Below, piece after piece: positions 1 to 7,980 of a DNA stretch of 10,290 nt. This DNA comes from Chloromonas sp. AAM2. Taxonomy: Eukaryota > Chlorophyta > Chlorophyceae > Chlamydomonadales > Chlamydomonadaceae. The position numbers and the translations under genes were made by a program. The stretch lies in NCBI GenBank assembly GCA_004335635.1, contig QAXH01002115.1, positions 285 to 10,574 on the forward strand. The letters are read 5' to 3'. Each line of letters starts with the position of its first letter. Positions within the stretch are counted from its first letter, which is position 1. The notes under the pieces were generated by a model. That model made no database searches and had not been told where the DNA came from. It saw only the letters and a program-made list of their open reading frames with translations.

Positions 1-41
1 CGCGCCAGTCCTGCAACACTAGGCTGGTTGGGCACAGTTGG

Positions 42-218
42 CCAGTTGGAATCCTTGTTGGGATTTGTGGTTGGGATTACAGTTTGGGCCAGTTGGGATC
101 CTAGTTGGGATTTGTGGTTGGAATTACAGTTTGGGCCAGTTGGAATCCTTGTTGGGATTTGTGGTTGGGATTACAGTTTGGGCCAGCTGGGATCCTAGCT
201 GGGATTGTCCGAGTTGGG
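42..218. repeat. 47-bp tandem minisatellite, about 3.8 copies
   Basis: Three full units begin at 42, 89 and 136, and a diverged partial fourth begins at 183. Each unit begins CCAGTTGG(A/G)ATCC and ends in ATTACAGTTTGGG. Units 1 and 3 are nearly identical; units 2 and 4 share a GATCCTAG variant, so the array alternates A-B-A-B'. This suggests it grew by duplicating a two-unit block. The period is not a multiple of three, and the Trp/Gly-rich translations in every frame look like artefacts, so I do not call it coding. Confidence 0.9.
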
Positions 219-287
219 CCAGTTGGGTTGATACATTGGACCCAACTGGAAAAACCCAACTGGCTCCCAACTGGTTCTCCCAACTGT
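219..287. repeat. Inverted copies of the minisatellite core, with a 10-bp perfect stem
   Basis: Immediately after the tandem array the core word CCAGTTGGG appears once more (219-227) and then in reverse complement as CCCAACTGG at 241, 255 and 266, with a partial copy at 279. CCAGTTGGGT (219-228) pairs perfectly with ACCCAACTGG (240-249) around an 11-nt loop. Transcribed or single-stranded, this could fold into a hairpin. Related CAGTTGG words are scattered elsewhere in the window. Confidence 0.8.
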
Positions 288-289
288 CC

Positions 290-1373
290 TAACCCAAAAC
301 GTTTTTTGTCAGCTGAAACATTAGCCAGCCTGCAAGCAGCCAACTGACCACTGCGCACAGTGCTTGCCTGGCCGACAGCCTTGTATGCTTGTCAGCTTCA
401 GACAGCGCAAGGGTGAAACTGTTGTTCGTGTCTCTGCCATCTACCAACCACTGCTCCTGAGCTCATTAATGTCTAAAAAAAGATTATTTGTTGTCAGTCT
501 CAAACAGCATTGAATCAACACCGAACCTTCAGCATCTCACATACATCAGCCAACATCCACCAAAATTGCTATGTACACAGTTGGCATTACAGCCAGTAAG
601 TAGTGAATGGGTCTGGCGTCATTTTCTGAGCTTTGAGGATCTAGGGAACAATGAGTCCTTGGCTTGTCTAGCTTGACGTATGGCTGGTTGCATGCCTTTT
701 GGCTGCTTGTATGTTGGGCAGTGAATCCGTTTACCCAGTTGCTCCAAAATGTAAGTTGCAGTTGTCCTTGGCTCGCTTTCTACAGTTGTCTGTAGACCCA
801 GTATTGTCAGCCTTCGTGTGCAACGGATGCAACGGACTTACTGATCACACGCCATGATCGCATCTTTCGGGTTCATGCACAACAGCCTGTCCCAGATGGG
901 GCACCACACTTTGGGATATGCACGCAAGGCAATATTGTTGCCCTAACCAGCTCCAACATTTGATTGGCCTGCATCTTTGTCAAGGCGGGGGCGTGATCTT
1001 GCGTCCATGCCTGCGCAGTATTCCAGCCAGCACCCGGATGGCACGGACACCAAAACTGTGTGGCAAGGCAAGGCTGGATGCTCATAAACGTTGCCAACGC
1101 CCAGTCTGCCAATCTTGTCACATCTCCCTCCCAACCAGGTTAGGAGGATTACAAGGAGGGAGTGCACACCAGGAAGCACGTCCAACGCAAATACCAACTA
1201 CTTGCGCAATTTGCAAAAATTTCTCCCAGTAAAGGCGAATCTGACCGTGATTGCACAATACCTTATTTGACATTGCACATACCTGATTTTGCAACAATTC
1301 AAATGAACCAAGGAATCAGCAAAACGCCAGTCAACCATCAGATGACAGCTTGGTCTTGAATGATTTCAGGGCA
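290..1373. other. Intergenic stretch, probable 3' flank of DRE2
   Basis: No open frame here shows a recognisable domain or a convincing splice structure. The minus-strand part next to 1374 should hold the 3' UTR of DRE2. A TGTAA word, the usual green-algal polyadenylation signal, occurs on the minus strand at 1149-1153, about 220 bp past the stop codon. That assignment is tentative. ORFs of 60-100 codons occur on both strands but overlap one another and look like chance. Confidence 0.5.
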
Positions 1374-3098
1374 TCACGCATCTGCTGTCAAAAAGTCCGA
1401 TCCCAGTGTGATTTTCTTGCCCAGCTCAAAGGCAGGCAGGCCGCGGTAAGGGCAGCCGGCGCAGCGGAAAGCATCGCCCAGCGAACACTGCAGCGCAGAG
1501 CAGGGCAACAAGCACATAAGGTGTAAGCAGCACAGCCAGAGCGAACACAGGGTGGTAGGCTTCACAAGCCATGCAGCAGGGTCCCAATCACAGCAGGATG
1601 ATCTGGCATGCAGGTGGCGAGTGAACCAGGTGATGGCAGCAGTAACAGAAGTGCATTTAGCCACTATCGCAGCAATCTCTCTAGCCAAGCTGAAACTCGC
1701 AGCACACATGATTCAAGTAAGGTACCACTGTAGCAACACGTTTCCAAGAACCGGTATGATGTGTGCAACGTCACTCACGCTTCCACAGTTGGTCTGTGGG
1801 TTGTCCAGCATGTCCTGGGTCAGCTGCACCTTCTCGCCAGCTGCCTCCGCCTCAGCGCGCCCGCATGAACAGTTCTTGCAGGCCTTGCGGCTCGTGCTGC
1901 AGTCACCTGCAAACACCACCGTATGCACATGCCAGGTGTGCAACAGGCATGTAATGATGTGAATAGGCAAAGTGTTTGACGAGGACAGCCACCTTGCCAG
2001 ATCAGGGCGAGCATGGCCAGTTGGCTGATCCTCTGAATGTCGCTGATACGGGGCTGCATAAATGGTGCTGGAAGTGCAGAGCGAACGGATTGGGAAGCAG
2101 GATTACAGATAACCTCCACGGTGCAGGCTGCATTGGAAACTATCAGCAGTTGGATGGCCAACGCAACACCTGCATGAATGCAATGTGCATCATGCCGGCG
2201 CCCCACTTGCCAGCTGCAGCTGTAACGGCAGGCATGGAGGTTGCATCCTCCCCTGCGAGCAGCTCATCCTCATCCACCATCTCGTCATCACCCATGCTGA
2301 GCTTCCATGCCTGAGCCACAGGAGCCGGGGCTGGCACAGTGGCAGGTGCAGCAGCAGGTCGTTTCAAGCTCAGCGCTGCCTTGGCACCAACCTCCCAAGA
2401 GGGCTTCTTAGCTTGAACCTACAACCATGAACATTATCATGGCAATTGCTCGGCTAGCCCTGCTGTGAACAGAGATGCAAAGGTTGGCCACACGGGCATC
2501 ATGAGCATGCATGCATGAGCGTTACAGTGCACCACACCACAAGGGTTGGGTCCAGGGTTCATGGCGTATCATGAGCATGCATGCACATGCGGTGGGCGAC
2601 GCCAAAAAGCGTGTCCAATGCCGTCAGCGCCTTACCATGACAACTCCTGGTGCTGAATCTACAGACTGGATGTCCAAGAAGCCTCCCAGAAGCAACTCCT
2701 TTTGAAGTGCCTGTGTCTGAGAGGCGGTCTGTGCAACGAAAGGCAAAACACCACAGGCTGCTGTAGTGGCAAGTCATGGGCAGTTCTATGCAAGAGCGGA
2801 AAACTGGGAGGGGTGCGGGCTAGAGAGTCCATGCAACGTGGCGCACCTCAGCACAAACGTACAAGCTGCCTCCAGGCGTGAGGGAGGGAGCCAAGGACGA
2901 CAGCAGCTGACTGTTCAACTGGCTGTCAGAAGACGAGATTGCCAAACCTGCTGGGAACTGAGTTGCGGGTGGCTGGGAGGCGCAAGCAAAACTGAGCTGC
3001 TCCAGTGATAGCGAGGCCTTGGTCATGAAGGCTGCCACCGCTGCTCCAGGAGCACGACTTCCGTGCACGAACACAATGCCGCTGGCTGGGGCTTCCAT
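1374..3098 (-). CDS. DRE2: Anamorsin / CIAPIN1 homolog DRE2, cytosolic Fe-S cluster assembly
   Basis: Five exons on the minus strand, 2847-3098, 2636-2710, 2211-2418, 1779-1906 and 1374-1487, join to 258 codons plus stop; the plant protein is of similar length. Residues 1-109 match the degenerate methyltransferase-like N-terminal domain, with SLTPGG near 72-77 and [10 protein letters not shown] near 86-95. A Pro/Ala-rich linker leads to WKLS (147-150) and DEDELL (158-163), both typical of the family. The [2Fe-2S] motif is C181, C188, C191, C193 (CxxCxC). The [4Fe-4S] motif is the twin CxxC C219/C222 and C230/C233 within [15 protein letters not shown]. Known family role: it takes electrons from the diflavin reductase TAH18/NDOR1 and passes them to the cytosolic Fe-S assembly machinery. 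The ATG at 3098 is the first in its open stretch. The third intron (1907-2210) fits only with a GC donor (G|GCAAGT) and a normal CAG acceptor; that junction gives Gly179 and keeps the frame. The other three introns are GT-AG. The last intron splits the first CxxC of the [4Fe-4S] motif. The identification is very secure; the exon 3 donor is inferred. Confidence 0.95.
2498..2585. repeat. 18-bp direct repeat inside DRE2 intron 2
   Basis: ATCATGAGCATGCATGCA occurs at 2498-2515 and again at 2568-2585, 70 bp apart. Both copies lie within the 217-bp second intron of DRE2. The word contains alternating GCATGC, which is self-complementary and may favour slippage. No function is apparent. Confidence 0.75.
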
Positions 3099-3113
3099 GA
3101 GTCCTAGGTTGCG

Positions 3114-3121
3114 TATAAAAG
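3114..3121 (+). promoter_or_regulatory. TATA box for the plus-strand gene at 3407
   Basis: TATAAAAG is a full-consensus TATA element on the plus strand. It lies only 16 bp upstream of the DRE2 ATG on the other strand, too close to drive that gene. Its orientation fits transcription rightwards, with a start expected about 25-35 bp downstream (near 3145). That gives a leader of roughly 260 nt for the gene at 3407. It is placed by motif and distance only. Confidence 0.5.
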
Positions 3122-3269
3122 CGCGGCAGGGTTCCGCGGGACGTAGAACAAGGCTGACTGGGTGGTGCAAAGGTGTAGTGTGTTCAAGTGCAGTCACGTT
3201 ATAGCTGCAGTCTGGAGCCTAAGCCGTGTTCTGCAACAACAACTGCCAAATACCAACTGCCTATCTTGG

Positions 3270-3326
3270 ATGGAGGGTTGGTTCCCAGGTTCGCTGAGGC
3301 CCCCGTCCATTCGCCAGGCTACATAA
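3270..3326 (+). other. Short upstream ORF in the leader of the 3407 gene
   Basis: If transcription starts near 3145, this is the first ATG in the mRNA. It encodes 18 residues and ends at TAA 3324-3326, in a different frame from the main ORF and 80 nt before its ATG. No further ATG lies between. It could reduce translation of the downstream gene. This is inference from position alone. Confidence 0.35.
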
Positions 3327-3406
3327 AACGTTGCTGCATTGTTGCTTGCCTTGCTTCTAAGAGAAAACTTGGGCAATTGGGCAAGTCCGGTGAGCGTTCC
3401 AACAAC

Positions 3407-4223
3407 ATGGACCCTGCGTTCGCCCTGAATCCCGATGGCACAGCCGTGGACGCGGATGCTTTTGTGCAAGCCCTCATGAGTGACCCTGAAAAGCTCGCCA
3501 TCATTGAGGCGGACGAGGAGCTGCGGGACGTGCTGCTGCGTGACCGTTCCGCGCTCAACGCCATTCTGAAGGATGTGTACAAGGTCAGGGGCTTCCCAAA
3601 CGCTTGTGCCCATCGGCGTGATGCTCAATTTATTGGCCGCGGGAAGGGCTTGTTCGTTTGGCCGAGAGGCAGTCAAAGAGCATTTGAAGAGCAGCGTTTT
3701 GCAACCCTGGCTTAACCCTAGGTGACTTGCACGGGTCAGGAAACTAGAACGCTTTGGCCAGGTTGAATTCGTGGAACAAGGGCAACAATGGCCTGACTTG
3801 CAGGCGGAGCTGCAGCGCTTTGAAAAGCGCAAGCAGCGCATGAGCGAGCGCAGCATCGACGCACAGAGAGCTTCAGCACCTGTTCCCCGTGACACTGTCC
3901 AACTGTATGCTCAACTAAAAGAGGCTGGCCTGCAGTACGGGTGGGTTGTTGGCTACACCACTTAGCATGTCTGGCCAGCAGGTTCACCTCCCAAAGGACT
4001 AGCTGCTGGACTTGCCCCACCACTGCCACAACAGATTCAATCCCTGCTGCATCTTTATGATCCCTGTTGGTGCATCTATATGAAAGTAGCATTGGCCTGG
4101 GTTGTTGTTGCTATGACAAGGCCTTTGGTCCAGTGGTACCAGGAACCATGATTTACTGTTGTGTGCTGTCGCAGGCCCGCCTTCCGCCTTCTGCGCAACG
4201 TCCATGTTCCAGACAGTGCCTAG
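3407..4223 (+). CDS. Small protein with a C-terminal polyketide-synthase dehydratase-like fragment
   Basis: Three exons, 3407-3583, 3804-3940 and 4175-4223, give 120 residues. The ATG sits in strong context (AACAACATGG). Introns are GT-AG: AAG|GTCAGG to TTGCAG, and CGG|GTGGGT to TCGCAG. Residues 1-80 are acidic and helical-looking, with a stretch AIIEADEELRDVLL, followed by a basic KRKQRMSERS segment; I do not recognise them, though STI1-like helices are one thought. Across the second junction the product reads LYAQLKEAGLQYGPAFRLLR (about 89-108), very close to the type I polyketide synthase dehydratase consensus around YGPxF. This motif appears only after splicing, which supports the exon model. 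The protein ends 10 residues later at TAG, before the HPxxxD segment that carries the dehydratase Asp, and the catalytic His of the first half is absent, so it cannot be an active dehydratase. I see no continuation of the domain downstream. It could be a real small protein, or a truncated remnant of a larger synthase gene. Confidence 0.65.
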
Positions 4224-5352
4224 TGTGAGGCTGGTCTACATTAGGACTTGCCAGGCTGCAAGGACATGCGACGATTGGACGACAATCGTTGAACCAAGTA
4301 CATGAGACGCAGAGACGTTGGCATTGCACCTACTAGATTCCGATTGGTGGTTGGGTGGCAAGGACGAGCTGCCTGCAATCTGCACACTGTTGGTCATTCA
4401 GGGCTCAACAACACTCAGGCGTCCACCACCTGTTCTCAAGCCTGTAGCGGCCAGCTTGCAGCTGATGGCATTGGGTAGGTCACAACAGCCCAGGAGGAGC
4501 GACATCACATGTATACTGAATGTAAAGACGCAATCAGTGCTTAAGCAAAGCTTCTTGAGGCCCATACCGTGTTGAGTCCTGGTGACAAACACTACCAGAT
4601 AACGCATCACACGCAGAACAAGTGGCAATCTAGGGAACAAAAGTGAAGTGAGTCCGCATCTGCAGGCTTGAGCTTTGAACGTGGTCCAAAAACTGCCTGC
4701 CTTATGTGAGCAGGCTTTCCTGTCTCTCAAAGGAATACTCAGTATGGTCTACTGCTCAGCGTGGGCCCCATGCCCCGTGAGCGGGGTGCTGCATACCCAG
4801 TTAACAAGAAAAAACTCACATTCAAAGCGCCCCAAGCAGACAAGGAAAATGCAACGCACGACACGATTAGGTTCAGTGACCGTTCAAACGTCAGCCTAAA
4901 CTGCTGTGGAAGAGCATTCGTTTCTGCTAGAACCCAGCTTTAGCCTGTCTTGGCAGCAAACGTTAGCTCTTAGCTGATAGAAAAGAACAGAGAACGAGAA
5001 GTGGGCTGAGGCAGCTTTTGCAGCATGCCTGAAACACCAAAGCCAGAATAGCCAATGCCTGCCAATAGTCAAGTGGCATGTGTGGTATTCTGATAGCCTC
5101 AGAGCCCCATCATGACCATCATGACCATCGCGACCTACGACACATCGGCAATCGAGCGAGTGCAACCGCCCAGACCAGACCTGGGCTTTTTATGTCCCAG
5201 ACAGACGTGTCATGCGGCTTTGGCAGCCTCCTCATGGGGTTCTGCTGTCAAGCACTGCAGAGCTGTCTGGCCCTGACAGTACACCTCCTTCGCAGACCGA
5301 TCAAAGCCCAAACACTCCTCTCTGTGGCATTGGAAATGGCGGCATCCAGTGT
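4224..5352. other. Convergent intergenic region between the 3407 gene and PP6
   Basis: The stretch lies between two stop codons facing each other and should hold both 3' UTRs. TGTAA at 4521-4525 is a possible polyadenylation word for the plus-strand gene, about 300 bp past its stop. ACGATTG (4271-4277) and CAATCGT (4283-4289) form a 7-bp inverted repeat. A 9-bp unit CATCATGAC repeats about 2.5 times near 5109-5128. A plus-strand ORF at 4770-4943 (57 codons, Lys/Asp/Glu-rich) is the only one with slightly protein-like composition; no domain is recognised and it is left uncalled. Confidence 0.5.
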
Positions 5353-7619
5353 TCACCAGAAGTAGGGCCGCGCAGTGGCCCTAGGCGCCATCATGCTGGA
5401 GTTCTCACTCGTCTCAGTAAAGTACCTGCGTGGGCGCAATGCATACCATACCATAGTGCTTACACCAGGAACCTGCAAAATGTATTATGCCTCAGCACCA
5501 CGGCTCATGCCAGTGGCGTCAATAATGGCATGTGCGTGAGGCTCAAAACGAACGTGCCAAGCCGGCCACAGCCCATCGCAAAGGACCTCAAACCTCGGGT
5601 TATCCTGGGACAGGCCATGCAGAATGAACCAAGAAATGCAGGTAACCAACGCTACCCCACACCTTGAGTACTGGCATGCAAGCCCAGTTTTCAGTAACAC
5701 ATACACAACCCCACCGCCATGCAACCGCACCGCCATGCAGCGTCTGATGGCACTTGGACCCAGGCACGCGTGGGATACAAGGCCTATGACTCACTTGACG
5801 TCCCTCTGCAGCTTGTCGTCAAAGATGAGTATGGAGGCCACGTTGCCGCAGCGGTAGCAGTAGTTGGGCGCGGACCAGACAGTGACCAGTGACTTGTCCT
5901 GGAACATGTACTTGAGGCCCTCCTGCACAAGCTGATGTGCCCGGCAGATGAGCTCCAAGCCTGCAAGGAGTCACGGGACACAAAACTAGCGGCATGTTTG
6001 ATGAATATCATCAGGCAGCATAAATGCATCTTTCACCCGCATGTTCCGCCCATCGACGTCATGCTGTCATGCAGCTGCGCTTTGCAGCACATGATTTTGC
6101 ATGGTATGCGTCCTCCAGCCTGTTGTTGGCTGTCCTGCTCAGTGCCCCATTTCTGCGGCTGCAGTCTGCACTCTGTTGCCATGCAATAACCCGCACCGTT
6201 AATGCTGTTGAATTCAGCTGTGACTCTGGAACCGAAAAGCCACCCTGCGCCCCGCGGGCTGATGGCCCACGTGTCGATGTCCTCGGGATCGCTCCACATC
6301 AGGTCGCAGAACGGACCTTCATGCGGAATTTCGCACACCCGGTCAATGGTGCGTATCTGCAGATGTGAGTGCAGGTGCAGCAGGCTCAAAGACATGCTCG
6401 GGTAATTTGAATGGACATGCACAAGCAGCAGCTTCACCGCATCCATGCAGCAACCTGACAATGCTGATACAGGACCTGGTAACAGCTGCCTAGTGCCAGT
6501 CAAGTAATTGCAGCTGATTCGCCGCCATGTGCAAGCAGGCAAGGTAACAGAGAATCAGTCCCAGTTCCTACCTGGTCAAGTGTCCTTAAGTCTGGCGAAA
6601 GACCACCGTGCACACACAGAACACGTCCATCAATCAACGCCTGTGCAAAGAATCAAGGTGAACGTTAGTCATCCTGAGGGATTTGGTGATGCGGTCTCTT
6701 GCACTGCAGCTCCTGCTGTAAACTGCAAACGTCATGTGGGCTTGCTGCACATCTGTCACTTACAGACAAGGTCAGGTAGTCAAAGACTTCTGTGCAGTAC
6801 CGCCAAGCATTGGGGTTGCCGTACTTCCGTTGACACTCATCATAGAACCCGTATACCTGTGCACGTGTAGCAGTCAGGCAGAGCAGGTGTCAGAGTATTG
6901 CGCGTAAGCCTGGCTTGCCTGGCCTGTTGCTGCTGGCCTGAGCAGATGCCACTGCAAAAATGACAAGGCTCGACAAGACCTTGCCTTGCGTAGTACACGC
7001 ACCTGTGTGATCTGCCTGCTTTCGTGGTTGCCTCGTAGCAATGTGATGTTGCTTGGATACCGGGCCTTGAGCAGAATGAGGAGCGTGAACACCTCCAGGC
7101 TGTTGTAACCTCGATCCACAAAGTCGCCCATGAAGATGTAGCTTTGACTTGGAACATCACCACCTTCAGCAAACAGCTTCAGCAAGTCATGGAATTGGCC
7201 GTGAATGTCGCCACAGACCTGCAACCAGCATAAGCATGGACATGACGTGGTCCAGCCGCACATGCCTGCTTGATTTGCAGTGTTCCAAGCTGGTCGTTCA
7301 GTGGCTCACGGTCTGGATATTCCAATTCCATGCCAGCATCTCACCGTCACTGGCGCATTGACTGGCTGCACGTTGCTCTCTTCAATCAAGATCTCTTTCA
7401 CCTGCACGTGCGCTCCCTTGCAAACTTGGCACACCCTCAATCCACGTGCTTCTGTCCCTTGCAAAATCAGCAGCGCTGTCTGGTGCCAGCGCTGAATACA
7501 AGGTCTGGCAAACTAGGCGTCAAGGAGCTTACATAGTCGCACAGAGACTTGAGCTCCTCCTCCGCTAGGTGCTCGCATTTCTTGATCTTTTCTAGCCACG
7601 CATCCAGCTCTAGGGGCAT
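5353..7619 (-). CDS. PPP6C: Serine/threonine protein phosphatase 6 (PP6/FyPP type) catalytic subunit
   Basis: Eight minus-strand exons, 7533-7619, 7345-7401, 7003-7218, 6764-6856, 6572-6640, 6197-6356, 5795-5960 and 5353-5425, join with GT-AG introns into 306 codons plus stop; plant FyPP has about 303. The fold is the metallophosphoesterase of the PP2A family. Likely metal ligands are D52 and H54 (GDIHG), D80 (GDFVDRG), N112 (GNHE), H162 (VHGG) and H236 (CRAH), with H113 as proton donor. [11 protein letters not shown] (257-267) is the loop that binds okadaic-acid-type inhibitors. PP6 rather than PP4 or PP2A is indicated by [28 protein letters not shown] and the plant-FyPP-like acidic-helical N-terminus. 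In plants this subunit works with PP2A-A-type scaffolds and SAPS/SAL subunits, for example on PIN transporters. The C-terminus reads RPYFW then TGA, whereas the family normally ends in Leu, the site of carboxymethylation. The ATG at 7619 gives a normal-length protein; an in-frame ATG at 7811 would add 64 residues. Confidence 0.96.
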
Positions 7620-7980
7620 GCTGCCTAGCCCTGGCTTTGGACCTTGCGGCCTGAGGCGGGCCTCGTTATCGCGGCGACAGTTGCTGATGACAAGAGGACG
7701 TTTGATATGTGGACGCGGAGCAACAAACAAGTCTTGCTCCCTTGAAAAGTGGACGAGGGAGGTGACAAGCAGGCGAGGGAGTCGGGCGGTTTTGTTCGGT
7801 GCCTTGCCCATGTTTCAACTTTCGGACTTCTTGCACGATGTTTGCTGCAGCGATGTTCAATCCCGCAATGGTAGCTTTGTGTTGCAGGACTCCTGCTCAC
7901 CGTTCGGACGCTACCTTTAGCGATACCGTATAGGCTGTGGTATCGTACTCATGGCTATGATGAGGGTCTGATTGTGAGGT
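7620..7980. promoter_or_regulatory. Divergent promoter region between PP6 and the 7981 gene
   Basis: The 361 bp between the two start codons must hold both promoters and leaders. No TATA box is evident on either strand. The PP6 frame stays open leftwards from an ATG at 7811 with good context (AAACATGGG), so part of this region may be coding for an N-terminal extension. CGATACC (7921-7927) pairs with GGTATCG (7939-7945) to form a 7-bp stem 36 bp before the plus-strand ATG, probably in its leader. Confidence 0.45.

Noticed and set aside
42..287. CRISPR array
   Set aside because: The repeats are contiguous 47-bp tandem units with no unique spacers, and the setting is a eukaryotic nuclear genome.
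38..347. Trp/Gly-rich protein-coding ORFs over the minisatellite
   Set aside because: They are translations of the tandem repeat, occur in several frames and on both strands, and show no conserved-domain or splice support.
1995..2206. Extra DRE2 exon encoding [15 protein letters not shown] between exons 3 and 4
   Set aside because: It would allow a GT-AG-only model, since its CAA G|GTGGCT donor is in the right phase. The peptide, however, is unlike the DRE2 linker and makes it too long; the GC-AG junction gives the expected length and sequence.
1820..2206. 128-codon minus-strand ORF as a separate gene
   Set aside because: It spans a DRE2 intron and overlaps DRE2 exon 4 in the wrong frame; it is a shadow.
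3194..3895. 233-codon minus-strand ORF opposite the small plus-strand gene
   Set aside because: It is long but covers exons and an intron of the spliced plus-strand gene, shows no recognisable domain, and the plus-strand splice model explains the coding signal better.
4773..4786. Hairpin CCCCG-TGAG-CGGGG as a terminator
   Set aside because: Intrinsic terminators of this type are bacterial; this is a eukaryotic locus and there is no T tract.
5353..7619. Identification as PP4 (PPX) or PP2A catalytic subunit
   Set aside because: The N-terminal half matches plant FyPP/PP6 wording ([31 protein letters not shown]), and the tail lacks the PP4 and PP2A endings.
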